Positions 22,247 to 31,932 of a stretch of DNA of 64,000 bases are shown here, piece by piece. A program made the translations under genes and the position numbers. Below the pieces are notes generated by a model, which did not search any database, was not told where the DNA came from, and worked only from the letters and a program-made list of their open reading frames with translations. Within the stretch, counting starts at the first letter, position 1. The number at the start of each line of letters is the position of its first letter. Source of the DNA: Schistocerca nitens (Eukaryota > Arthropoda > Insecta > Orthoptera > Acrididae); assembly GCF_023898315.1 (NCBI RefSeq), contig NC_064614.1, forward strand, positions 1,057,356,432 through 1,057,420,431, written 5' to 3'.

Positions 22247-22850
22247 TTTAATACCCTCTCTAGCTTGGCCATTGTCCGTTATTTTGTTTCCGAAGTGACA
22301 AAAGTCATCTACTACTATCAGTGCCTCTTTTCCTAATCTAATTCTCTCAGCATCACCTGATTTAATTCCACTACATTCTATTATCTTTCTTTTCATTTTA
22401 ATTGTCCGTCTTATATCCTCATTTCAAAATGCTGTCTGTGCCTCTCAGCTGTTTTACCAAATCCTTTGCCGTCTCTGACAGTTTTTGTTTCTTGTCCCTG
22501 AAATTTAATTCCTACTCCAAATTTTTGTTTGGTTTCCTTTACTGCTTGCTCAGTGTACGGACTGAATAACATGATAGGCTACAAACATGTATCTTGTCTC
22601 TCTCCCTTCTCAAACACTGCCTTCCTTTCATGAACCTCGATTCTTCTAACAACCGTCTGGTTTCTGTACAACTTATAGCCTTTCGCTCCCTGTATTTTAC
22701 CCCTGTTGTATTCAGAATTTCAAAAAGAATGTCCCAGTCAATACTGACAAAAGCTTTCTCTACCTTTACAAAACCTATAATCGTAGGCTTACCTTTGTTT
22801 AACCGTCTCCTAATATAAGTCCTAACGTCAGTATTCTTCGGGTGTTCACG
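22226..22850 (-). pseudogene. LINE reverse transcriptase relic
   Basis: From 22800 downward, the minus strand reads TIIGFVKVEKAFVSIDWDIL (motif A region; usually DLEKAFDRVDW), then RFMKGRQCLRRE, SPYTEQAVKETKQKFGVGI and, at 22330-22226, LIVVDDFCHFGNKITDNGQA (usually Y-LGS-x-I-x-x-DG). The catalytic Asp of motif A appears as SID. YADD is not seen. The copy has frame breaks throughout. It is the same general type as the C-terminal fragment at 56081-57000. Confidence 0.65.
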
Positions 22851-22852
22851 TA

Positions 22853-23053
22853 GGCCGGCCGCTGTGGCCGACCGGTTCTAGGCACTTCAGTTCGGAACCG
22901 CCCTGCTACTACGGTCGTAGGTTCGAATCCTGCCTCGGGCATGGATGTGTGTGATGTCCTTGGGTTGGTTAGGTTTAAGTAGTTCTAAGTCTAGGGGACT
23001 GATGACCTTTGATGTTAAGTCGCATAGTGCTTAGAGCCATTTGAACCATTTTG
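22853..23053 (+). repeat. tRNA-derived SINE, near full length
   Basis: Head GGCCGGCCGCTGTGGCCGAC, B box GGTTCGAATCC near 22921, tail AGCCATTTGAACCATTTTG. It lies between the LINE relic and an LTR-like segment. No clear target duplication is visible. Confidence 0.9.
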
Positions 23054-23590
23054 AACACACTAAAGACACTTCTATTAGTAACGCAGCTCTCTCGGTGCGT
23101 CATTGTGATGATTGGGCGCCGTCGGAAACGCTGTTCATGGACCGCTGTTCGACTGTGTGGTAGCGCAGTGCGATCTGAAACTATGAGACCTGGAGCCACC
23201 ACCACATCGGGCCAACATCGGTCCTGAGAAGCAGCTTGCCGACCATCAACGGGGGCACTGGGTCACTGGCGTTAAGGCATTGCCTGCCGCCTGCTGGACT
23301 GCGCTGAATGCACTAGCCATGGCACAACATAAGTGGCTGCACCTAGCCGAAACCACCCGGACCTGGATTCGTCGATGACTGACTCAGTTGCGTCATAAGC
23401 CACTGCCCGGCCGACACTGTGCTCTGTCAGCATTACGGGGTGGTAACATTTAGAAGGCCACTTCCAGAATTGAGCCACGGTGGGGAGCCTTAATAAGCCA
23501 ATATTCAAGCTGTTTGATTGGCACTGCATGACGTCTCCCTGCACCCACAACCCCCAGCTGTTACAACTGGTGTCACAACACTAGCGTCGA
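23054..23590 (+). repeat. LTR-like segment, probable 5' LTR of a retrovirus-like element
   Basis: 23053-23080 (ACACTAAAGACACTTCT) matches 31330-31350, and 23278-23420 matches 31425-31540 in scattered blocks (GCCTGCTGGACTGCGC, ATGACTGA-x-x-CAGTT). The segment ends near AACTGGTGTCACAACACTAG (23564-23583), which could hold a primer-binding site. The 5' start is missing or replaced by the SINE. The LTR interpretation is an inference from the paired position around gag, pol and env remnants. Confidence 0.5.
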
Positions 23591-23639
23591 CTTTTCAGTG
23601 CAATGTCTGTCCGTGTAACGAGTCAAGAAATTTAATTGT

Positions 23640-24109
23640 TATTGTCGGAGTGTCATTGGCATGGAAAATAAACTTTTTGTAAGGTGAATTTTGTTGCAAG
23701 TAAAGAACCAGTGGATTTGTTACGTTTCAGAAGTAATGAAGAAATGACTACTACATCAGACGTACGATGTGTAAGTTGGAACATCACTCAGCACTATATA
23801 GAGAATTAGTATCAGCAGTATGTTTCACATGTAAGCATTACGGGCATATTGCTAGACACTGCTGAGAATCAAAATTGATGAAGATTAGATGTAACAAATA
23901 AGTTAACGTATTTTATTTTATTTGTCTCGTTATTGTTGGTGATTCACAACGAATGTAAAGAAGGGCCAGGGTTTGGTGGTGTCAGGAATGCAAAGAGCAT
24001 CAGAACCAAAGGCTATTCATATATTGTAGTGCCAATAACAGCAGTTAAAGGGAAACTGCATGGTGTATTAGAAGTGCAGTCACAGCAACCAAAAATAAAT
24101 TTGTCAAGC
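23640..24109 (+). pseudogene. gag-like remnant with a zinc knuckle
   Basis: A CX2CX4HX4C pattern (CFTCKHYGHIARHC) lies at 23824-23865. It is followed by an open frame at 23933-24118 with no known domain. The knuckle comes before the capsid-like segment at 24400-24890, the reverse of the normal order, so the pieces have been rearranged or come from different copies. Confidence 0.5.
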
Positions 24110-24121
24110 ACAATTTAATTC

Positions 24122-24377
24122 TTCCTGGCAGATTAAAACTGTGTGCCGGACCGAGACTCGAAGTCGGGACCTTTGCCTTTCGAGGGCAAGTGCTCTACCA
24201 ACTGAGCTACCCAAGCACGACTCACGGCCCGTCCTTGCTTGGGTAGCTCAGTTGGTAGAGCACTTGCCCGCGAAAGGCAAAGGTCCCGAGTTCGAGTCTC
24301 GGCCCGGCACACAGTTTTAATCTACCTGGAAGTTTCATATCAGCGCACACTCCACTACAGAGTGAAAATCTCATTCT
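24122..24377. mobile_element. palindromic tRNA-like repeat with 12-bp target duplication
   Basis: The left half carries a tRNA-like sequence on the minus strand (24165-24225) and the right half nearly the same on the plus strand: GGGTAGCTCAGTTGGTAGAG (A-box region) and GAGTTCGAGTCTC (B box) at 24240-24305. The two arms, TTCCTGGCAGATTAAAACTG and its complement near 24310-24333, form an inverted repeat of roughly 100 bp per arm with a short centre. A tail with AGAGTGAAAATCTCATTCT follows. ACAATTTAATTC at 24110-24121 and 24378-24389 is a perfect duplication. A pair of opposed tRNA promoters in one element is unusual. Confidence 0.85.
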
Positions 24378-24389
24378 ACAATTTAATTC

Positions 24390-24900
24390 CCTCCTTTTTC
24401 TGGTAAATCAACTAAGGATGTGCAAGCGTTTGTGGAGGATCTAGGTATTTTGCGGAAGTGGAAGGGTACTATGACGCAGAACTTTCTAGGATAACAAAAT
24501 TAAGATTAACCGGAGGAGCAAAACATATGTAGCTTATATCGAGGTGCCCAAGGGCGCTAGAATATTTTAAGAATTTAAAAAAGGGTTGATTCAAAAGTCT
24601 ACAAAGCAGGAGAGGACGAGGTGTTTTAATGAACAGCTGGGCATGGTAAGAAAGAAGGGTACGGAATCAGTAGAAGAATTTTTGGATAGAATAAGGAAGA
24701 TGAAGTACAAGTTGGGACAGAATTTTATAGTGGATGAAGTAATTTTGTGAGAGGATGAGCTGAGGGCACTTGGCGCATTTTTAATAGGTTTGCCTTCAAA
24801 AATGTACATGAGAGTACGAACAGCGTTATCGATTGATACGCGTGCAGCTGTTAACGCAGTAGAATGCGAGGTTTGTTGCAAGTTACATGGGCAGTGATAT
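24390..24900 (+). pseudogene. retroelement capsid-like (gag) relic
   Basis: The plus strand reads ITKLRLTGGAKTYVAYIEVP, then KGLIQKSTKQERTRCFNEQL, TESVEEFLDRIRKMKYKLGQ and FLIGLPSKMYMRVRTALSID. This is the pattern of retrotransposon capsid proteins (SVEEF-x-x-RIR-x-L ... F-x-x-GL). Two in-frame stops are seen (near 24570 and 24748). It lies between the LTR-like segment and a LINE fragment. Confidence 0.65.
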
Positions 24901-24913
24901 CGGTCAGTATTAG

Positions 24914-25200
24914 GTGTTGCAGACTGCAAGAGCTGACAGGTACGGGAATTACCGCACAATCAACTTAAAAGCTTATGCATACAAGGTTCTGACAAGAATA
25001 ATACACAGAAGAATAGAAAATAAAATCCAGGATGTGTTAGATGACGATCAGTTTGGATTTATGAAAGGTAAAGGCACGAGAGAGGCAGTTCTGATGTTGG
25101 CGGTGATAGTGGAAACAAGACTAATGAAAAATCAAGATACGTTCAACGGTCGATTTGCAAAAAGCGTTCGACAATATCAAGTGGAACAGGGTGTGCAAGG
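24914..25200 (+). pseudogene. LINE reverse transcriptase fragment
   Basis: The reading frame from 24914 gives YGNYRTINLKAYAYKVLTRI and RRIENKIQDVLDDDQFGFMK, then GKGTREAVLMLAVIVETRL. This is the RT fingers region before motif A (YRPI-x-L ... Q-x-GF-x-x-x-GT). A shifted frame at 25150-25195 continues with VDLQKAFDNIKWNRVCK, motif A with its Asp. Both ends are truncated. It is probably an insertion in the retrovirus-like element. Confidence 0.75.
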
Positions 25201-25519
25201 CTAATACCAGGGCACAAGAAAAACACAAAGAAGCAGTGAGTCGTGCAGCGAGAATGTTGCAATACTAAACTGACGTAAGAAAATCGCAACACTAAGAAGT
25301 TGTGCGACGTAAGCTGAAGTAGGTAGGCGTGTAGCGTTTGAAAGATGCTGTCTATTCAAATTTCCTGTCAGTCGCGTAAGTGGCGCTAGTGGCAACACTA
25401 TTGAACATGCAAATCAGGTTTGTATTAAGTACACGCTATAATGGTCCTGACAGTAAGTTATCTTTGTTTTTGGACGTGGTGCGTTGAGGTCAGTCAAGAA
25501 AGCCTTGAAGGAAACAAAG

Positions 25520-25734
25520 ATGCCATCATCAATATCTTATTGACTTTGAACAAGGTCGTCAAACATGGCTTCGAGAAGCTGGATGTTACTTCTGCGATAT
25601 TATAGAGACTTGACAGGAATGTACCCACTGTACATGATTGTTTGCAGTGGTGGTCACGAGATTGCGCTGTCGCAACAAGACTGGGATCCAGATGGCTACG
25701 TGGCACTACCGAGAGGGAAGACCATCGCGTTCGA
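25520..25734 (+). pseudogene. Tc1-like transposase, N-terminal part
   Basis: In shifting frames I read IDFEQGRQTWLREAGCYF (HTH helix region; usually FERGRI-x-GLREAG) and, at about 25660-25735, VVVTRLRCRNKTGIQMATW, then REGRPS. It stops exactly at the inserted mariner-like element and continues at 27192. Confidence 0.6.
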
Positions 25735-27191
25735 TATACAGGGTGTTACAGAAAGGTACGGCCAAACTTTCAGGAAACATTCCTCACACACAAAGAAAGA
25801 AAATATGTTATGTGGACATGGGTCCGGAAACGCTTACTTTCCATGTTAGAGTTCATTTTATTTCTTCTCTTCAAATCACATTAATCATGGAATGGAAACA
25901 CACAGCAACAGAACGTACCAGCGTGACTTCAAACACTTTGTTACAGGAAATGTTCAAAATGTCCTCCGTTAGTGAGGATACATGCATCCACACTCCGTCG
26001 CATGGAATCCCAGATGCGCTGATGCAGCCCTGGAGAATGGCGTATTGTATCACAGCCGTCCACAATACGAGCACGAAGAGTCTCTACATTTGGTACCGGG
26101 GTTGCGTAGAGAAGAGCTTTCAAATGCCCCCATAAATGAAAGTCAAGAGGGTTGAGGGCAGGAGAGCGTGGAGGCCATGGAATTGGTCCGCCTCTTCCAA
26201 TCCATCGGTCACCGAATCTGTTGTTGCGAAGCGTACGAACACTTCGACTGAAATGTCCAGGAGCTCCATCGTGCATGAACCACATGTTGTGTCGTACTTG
26301 TAAAGGAACATGTTCTAGCAGCACAGGTAGAGTATCCCGTATGAAATCATGATAACGTGCTCCATTGAGCGTAGGTGGAAGAGCATGGGCTCAATCAAGA
26401 CATCACCAACAATACCTGTCCAAACGTTCACAGAAAATTTGTGTTGATGACGTGATTGCACAATTGTGTGCGGATTCTCGTCAGCCCACACATGTTGATT
26501 GTGAAAATTTACAATTTGATCACGTTGGAATGAAGCCTCATCCGTAAAGAGAACATTTGCACTGAAATGAGGATTGACACATTGTTGGATGTACCATTCG
26601 CATAAGTGTACCCGTGGAGGCCAATCAGCTACTGATAGTGCCTCCACACGCTGTACATGGTACGGAAACAACTGGTTCTCCCGTAGCACTCTCCATACAG
26701 TGACGTGGTCAACGTTACCTTGTACAGCAGCAACTTCTCTGACGCTGACATTAGGGCTATCGTCAACTGCACGAAGAATTGCCTCCTCCATTGCAGGTGT
26801 CCTCGTCGTTCTAGGTCTTCCCCAGTCGCGAGCCATAGGCTGGAATGTTCCGTGCTGCCAACTCCGCATTTGTAAATATTGCACTGACTGCAAAACCACG
26901 TTCGTGATGAACACTAACCTGTTGATGCTAAGTACTGATGTGCTTGATGCTAGTACTGTAGAGCAATGAGTCGCATGTCAACACAAGCACCGAAGTCAAC
27001 ATTACCGTCCTTCAATTGGGCCAACTGGCGGTGAATCGAGGAAGTACAGTACATACTGACGAAACTAAAATGAGCTTTAACATGGAAATTAAGCGTTTCC
27101 GGACACTTGTCCACATAACATCTTGTCTTTATTTGTGTGTGAGGAATGTTTCCTGAAAATTTGGCTGTACCTTTTTGTAACACCCTGTATA
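25735..27191 (-). mobile_element. DD41D mariner-like transposon with about 120-bp terminal inverted repeats
   Basis: The termini TACAGGGTGTTACA... and the complement of 27070-27189 agree closely over about 120 bp (both include AACATTCCTCACACACAAA and GTCCGGAAACGCTTA). TA target duplications are present at 25735-25736 and 27190-27191. The transposase is on the minus strand. The interior length of about 1.46 kb is full size. Confidence 0.92.
25941..26914 (-). pseudogene. DD41D mariner-like transposase, one frameshift
   Basis: 26914-26315 encodes the HTH linker with GRPRTTRTPAMEEAILRAVD, VSVREVAAVQGNVDHVTVWR, and the first catalytic Asp in FTDEASFQRDQ. 26324-25941 encodes the second Asp in FMHDGAPGHFSRSVRTL and the third in PPRSPALNPLDFHLWGHL, and ends GGHFEHFL with a stop. 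I count 41 residues between the second and third Asp, which defines the DD41D group. The two frames overlap by 10 bp, so a single frameshift near 26320 separates them. The N-terminal methionine region beyond 26914 is unclear. Otherwise the gene is well preserved, suggesting a moderately young copy. Confidence 0.85.
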
Positions 27192-27790
27192 GCTGTGTCG
27201 CATCGTACTGCTTCTGCAGCAGCAATCTGAGCAGCAGTTGGCATTACAGTGACACAACGAACTGTTACAAATCGGTTACTCTAAGGACAGCTCCAAGCCA
27301 GACAACCTGTAGTGTGCATTCCATTGACCCCACATCAGCACCATTTGCGGCTTCAGTGGTTTCAAGTGAAAGCTCATGGGAGGGAAGGATGGAGGCCTGT
27401 TGTATTTTCTAATGAAAGCTGTTTCTCCCTTGGTGTCAGCGATGACCGTGTTTTGGTTAGAAGGAGGCCAGCTGAGGACCTGCACACAACCTGTCTGTGT
27501 GCTAAGCACACTGGACCTACACGTGGAGTTATGGCCTCTGGCACGATTTCTTATGACAGGAGGAGCGGTCCCATGGTTATCCCACGCACCCTGACTGCAA
27601 AACTGTACGTCAGTCTGGTTATTCGATCTGTTGTGCTTCCATTCATGAACAGCATTCCAAGGAGTGTTTTCCAATAGTACACCGCTAGCCCAGAAACGGC
27701 TGCTGTAACCCAGCATGCTCTACACAGTGTCGACATGTTGCCTGGGTCTGCTTGATCAGCAGATCTGTCTCCTATCGGGCACTTCTGAGA
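27192..27790 (+). pseudogene. Tc1-like transposase, C-terminal part
   Basis: This continues from 25734 past the mariner insertion. 27312-27677 encodes LTPHQHHLRLQWFQ and WRPVVFSNESCFSLGVSDD, where the usual SDESRF is SNESC, so the first catalytic Asp is Asn. CAKHTGPTRGVMASGTISYD is followed by VLPFMNSIPRSVFQ and a stop. Further on, frames around 27740-27780 read LPGSA and SADLSPIGHF; the expected Glu of SPIEH is Gly. Two of the three catalytic residues are therefore changed. Confidence 0.75.
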
Positions 27791-28141
27791 TCTAATCGGA
27801 TTACAACTCCAGTGTCATCCATAAAAAGAATTAAACGTCTCTGTATTCAGTGATCAAGAGCAACAGGCATCGAATTCCATCCCATAAAGTGACATCCAGC
27901 GCATGCTTGCATGCTTGCATTCAACATTCTGGCAGCTACACCGGTTATATTAATGTAGTAGTATTTCATATTTGGAGTGGCTTATCTCGCATTTTCATTA
28001 ACCTGTGACCTTTTCATTAACCTGTGACCCTGCAATGTCAGTCACTTACATATGTTACCTAGACAAACATATTCCTGAAATTTTGTTACGCTACATTAAT
28101 TATTTTTTGATACTGCAACTTTTCTTTGGTTAGTGTATTGT

Positions 28142-28300
28142 GGCCAATGATTAATGTTATTTACTTCTTATACCTCAAAGTGGAAGTCGAAGGAATTGTT
28201 CGTAGAATATCGAGGGCGACCTCAAGTTGTGGAAACTAAGTCACCAGTGAATGTAAAGATCCAGTTACCGAGGAAGACGACCTGTTAAACGCTCGAAACC
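28142..28300 (+). pseudogene. integrase C-terminal tail of a retrovirus-like pol
   Basis: The frame at about 28190-28270 reads GRPQVVETKSPVNVKIQLPR, matching the C-terminal beta-barrel end of gypsy/errantivirus integrases (GP-Y-V-x-E-x-x-SPVN-x-x-I). A stop follows soon after. The rest of pol is missing. Confidence 0.5.
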
Positions 28301-28559
28301 GGTTCGTGAGAGTCTGGAAGTAATTCCAGGAATTGTGAGGTTATAACGAAGAGGAAATGAGAAAATCAAGAGCGAGGGGAGTAATGAGCGAGAGGGTTGG
28401 ACGAACAATGGAGCAGAAGTCCACAAACGTTAGGCACTAGGAGATAAGAGTGGATTTATGGTTTTCGGTTGTTAGGTATAAGTATAGAATGTTGCACAGT
28501 GCACGCACGATGAACTGCTGTGGGGCAGGAGGGAAATTTTAGGGGGAACAAAGAGTAAT

Positions 28560-30756
28560 AGGTACGACTGTCCTCAGTTTAGTTACATCAGCACACAGTA
28601 TGGAGAAGGAGCGGACCATAGGCTCAGCCATCTTCAGATTAAAAGCATTACAGAACTAGCACCTGGAAGGTGGAGTGCTGTTCGTGAAGTAAGAATATGT
28701 GGTGATTACCAGTCACCGATGGGTAATGCAGGTGGTATTTAACACGTGGGAAATGCGGAGCAAGGTGAGACGACTAGAGGAACGGTTCGGCAGTTTCCAG
28801 CAGAATCAAAGACTCCTTAGAGGAGTTATGCCATACATGGAACTTATGAGAAACTGAGGGTAGACATGACGCAGGTTCTGGGGATTATACTGCGTATAAG
28901 GAGAAAGAGAAGGTGTACTGACAGGGGAGGCCGACTTCTGAATACTGTGATTGGAACAGATGACAAGGAGGACATCAGGAGGATGAACGACACGGCAAAT
29001 GTAGTAAAGTAATTGGTAAAAGGAAACAAGGCACCAAGTAGTGGCACATAATACAGATCGCAAATTTGGAGAAAGATGTTTTAAACATTACTCAATTATT
29101 ACGCCAGCTGTCTCCGGAGGTAATGGACTATGAGGAAACTGTGGTAGATCTGTAAACCAGTACATTAAGATCTAACAATCAAAAATAGAAGTACTGGATA
29201 GGGACGCATTTATAACGAAGTGATTACTGTCCTTGAAGAACAGTGTGTGGAACGTAGCAGAGAGGTATAGCAATTGCAGGAAGTTACGTAACAGGCTGTG
29301 CGAGGACGACTGAAATTAAACTTGTTGTTACCATATCAGTGCCTGGAAGTGCTACGGAAAGAAACTTGTCATAAAAACTTGCCTTTCTATTTTAGCCTAG
29401 TCACAGTGGAAGCAAGGACCCCTGGAACAAAGGTCTGCATTGAAATTTCCATTCCAGTAGCAGGAGAGCGATACCAATGTTTTGTAGTCCACGCATATCC
29501 TGTGGAGCGGGAGACACTGAGGAAACTTGTCAGGATAAGAATGCTGCGGTTGTTACTAATTGCAGAGGACAAGAGTAGGCATGAGAAAATCGAAGAAGTG
29601 GACTTACTAAGGTGTTACAGAGGTCAAGTTACGCTTTGTCCAAACAGGGTAGTGAGAGAGGGACAGAACTCTTCCACAGTAAGTTATTTCTGGGCAAGAA
29701 AACGGAAAAGGATGACAAGAAAGAAGTGATTAGGCGTGAACTGGACTTCCAGCAGGTTGAGGCACATGAATGTACTATAACTTAGATAAAGTGATGGTAT
29801 TAACTAGTTGCTACGAATAGGGAAGGCTCATGGCAGCAAAAGAGCTAGAGCCAGACAGAAGTGAATTTCTAATAAATAAGACATCACATTATTTCGTGGG
29901 AACCACTTTCCGTCTACCTCTCGCAATTTCAGGAATAGCACAGCATTCCGCAGTCTCGGTTGTATTGGCGAGAGGAACCTATGGAAATGTTACCAGCCAC
30001 GAAATCGATTATGCTTAACCAGACTTTAGGATTCAACCCAATTTAATCGATATACGAACTAGTAAACGTCTATCTCCGTGGAGACATTGATGCAGTATGT
30101 GAATCTTCATCAGGTTATCTTCCATTAGGAACGTGGATGCACTCAGCGACTGTGATATGACTTACAAATGATAGAACACAGTAGTCAGTCCTCCTTTTCT
30201 TGCACATTTTATTCGGAAAATCTAGATTTCTGCTAATGCCTAGCCATTATCAATGCTACGCACTTGACCAGGCCCAGCAGTTCCATCCTGGAGCGACAGT
30301 ATGGGCGTGGCCTTCAGAGAGCATCCGGAGAAGAGCATCTACGGTGGAGAAAGAGAGAGAAAGATATAAACAAAATATTAAATTATATCCAGGTGTTTTA
30401 GCTTACTCCTTTTCTGGGTGCATCTTATATTTAGTATGTGACTTCGTTCCGAAGTTTTTACTTCTAGTTCAGCCGTTTTCTTTCAGACATTACTAAAAAG
30501 CAAACAAGAACACTAACAATGAAACCTGCAATATAAGGACGACTAATTGTTGTGCTCTATCATTTGTAAGTATGTGAATCTACTGGAAAACCAGTACCAG
30601 AGAGAAACAACCTTGACCAATTTCATACCAGGTATCACAGCGTCACTTACTCTGCTAAGCGTAGTCCTTGTTTATATGCACAAGAAGCGTAACACAAGAC
30701 GAAGTCCAGGCCCAGCAACAGTGCAAATCCCGGTGGATTGGATTCCCATAGCCTAA
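28560..30756 (+). pseudogene. broken envelope-like gene of an insect endogenous retrovirus
   Basis: In several frames the order of an errantivirus/baculovirus-F-type envelope protein can be followed: a basic cleavage-site-like cluster followed by a GRLLNTV-like fusion region near 28890-28960, an ectodomain part in 29298-29729 with spaced cysteines, and at 30547-30756 a segment with one hydrophobic membrane span (about residues 27-44) followed by a basic tail. Multiple stops, frame changes and a 260-bp repeat at 30262-30521 interrupt it. It lies after an integrase tail and before an LTR-like segment, as expected. It cannot produce a protein. No restored sequence is given. Confidence 0.6.
30262..30521 (+). 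repeat. 260-bp dispersed repeat, copy 1
   Basis: It matches 33984-34244 in the same orientation with scattered differences. Both start ACTTGACCAG, contain CAGTTCCATCCTGGAGCG and CTCCTTTTCTGGGTGC, and end GAACACTAACAATG. Sequences diverge immediately outside. No inverted termini or reading frame are visible. The class is unknown. Confidence 0.75.
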
Positions 30757-31115
30757 GAGACAGTACATGAACTCTAAACGTAAGTGAAGCTAAGCTAACT
30801 AACGGAGCTTAGGATAAGTAGGACATATGGGAATACTGGTAAAAGCAATCTTGAATAATGAGCAGACTAAAGCTAGCTGGGCCACTACTAGGGAAATAGT
30901 TATCTTGTTTTGCATAAGGGTATTCTAGTTTAGGGCGGGCAGAGCGACCAGGTCTTGTTAACGAGGAGTATGTTGTAGGCACCAACCATATTTGATCAGA
31001 AATGCTTAAGGAGGAAGTGGTTGCAATAGTTCCAGTAGCAGGCAGCTTCAAAATTTGGGAATTAACCGTTGTAACAAGTCACTTAGCTTCCTCAACACAG
31101 CTGAATTTTTCGTGG

Positions 31116-31800
31116 GTGTTACGCCTTACAAAATGTAATACAGCCACGCCAACGCTGTGATGCGAGCAAGCCTGGCAAGGTGTGGAAACAGGTGACACAC
31201 CTGTGCCTAAGTGGAAGAAGATAGAAGCCTTTCCACACCAGCAGCTGCCAAAATGCTTAGTACATGTGCTACAAGGCGTTACAAAGCCTAAGCAAGCCCA
31301 GTTCGGATGTATGTAAATACCTAGCTTTTTACACTAAAGTCACTTCTGTTAGTATTGTAGCTTTACTGCTTGCCGGCCCTCAATGCGGGGCAGTGAGGCA
31401 CTGCCGATTATGTCACTTGCCCATCGCCTGCTGGACAGCGCACGATGCATGAGCCGTTCTACAACAAATGCTACCGCAGCTGGCCGAGGCTGCTCAGACC
31501 CTGCGTCGCCAATGACTGAGCCAGTTCCATCGCCTCAGTCATACTGTCGCTCCCTGCATTCTGCCACAGCGGAGAGTCACAATAAAGCAATTTTAAATGG
31601 TTCAAATGACTCTAAGCACTGTGGGACTTACCATCTGCGGTCATCAGTCCCCTAGACTTAAAACTACTTAAACCTAACTAACCTAAGGGCATCACACACA
31701 TCCACGCCCGAGGCAGGATTCGAAACTGCGACTGTAGCAGCAGCGCAGTTCCGGACTGAAGCGCCAAGAACCGCTCGGCCACAGCGACCGGTAGCAGTTT
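31116..31800 (+). repeat. LTR-like segment, probable 3' LTR, containing a SINE
   Basis: It begins TGTTACGCC, includes blocks shared with 23054-23420, and contains CACAATAAAGCAA near 31578-31590, possibly a polyadenylation signal. A SINE at 31597-31792 lies near its end. Its position after env supports a 3' LTR. The exact right boundary is unclear. Confidence 0.5.
31597..31792 (-). repeat. tRNA-derived SINE inserted in the LTR-like segment
   Basis: Minus-strand copy, full length. The probable target duplication is imperfect: AGCAATTTTA on the left, AGCAGTTTTA on the right. Confidence 0.9.
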
Positions 31801-31932
31801 TAATATTGGCACCTCACAGCGTCCCTGCATACCGCATCCACCGCCTATCACAAGTAATAATAAGTGTAACTATACTCAACTTATTAACATATTGACATGA
31901 ACAACCTCTAAAGATTACAGATTGAAACCAAC

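Larger units (their letters stand above)
25263..28137 (+). mobile_element. Tc1-like transposon relic interrupted by a DD41D mariner-like element
   Basis: The left end (TACTAAACTGACGTAAGAAA then ATCGCAACAC) and the complement of the right end (TACACTAACCAAAGAAAAGT then TGCAGTATC) are similar diverged inverted repeats, each starting at a TA. Transposase text occurs on both sides of 25735-27191. Without the insert the relic would be about 1.4 kb, normal for Tc1. Confidence 0.7.

Noticed and set aside
24240-24310. Possible functional tRNA gene on the plus strand
   Set aside because: A and B boxes are present, but it is one arm of a palindromic repeat with target duplications, and the base before the anticodon is not the expected T. 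It is a tRNA-derived repeat.
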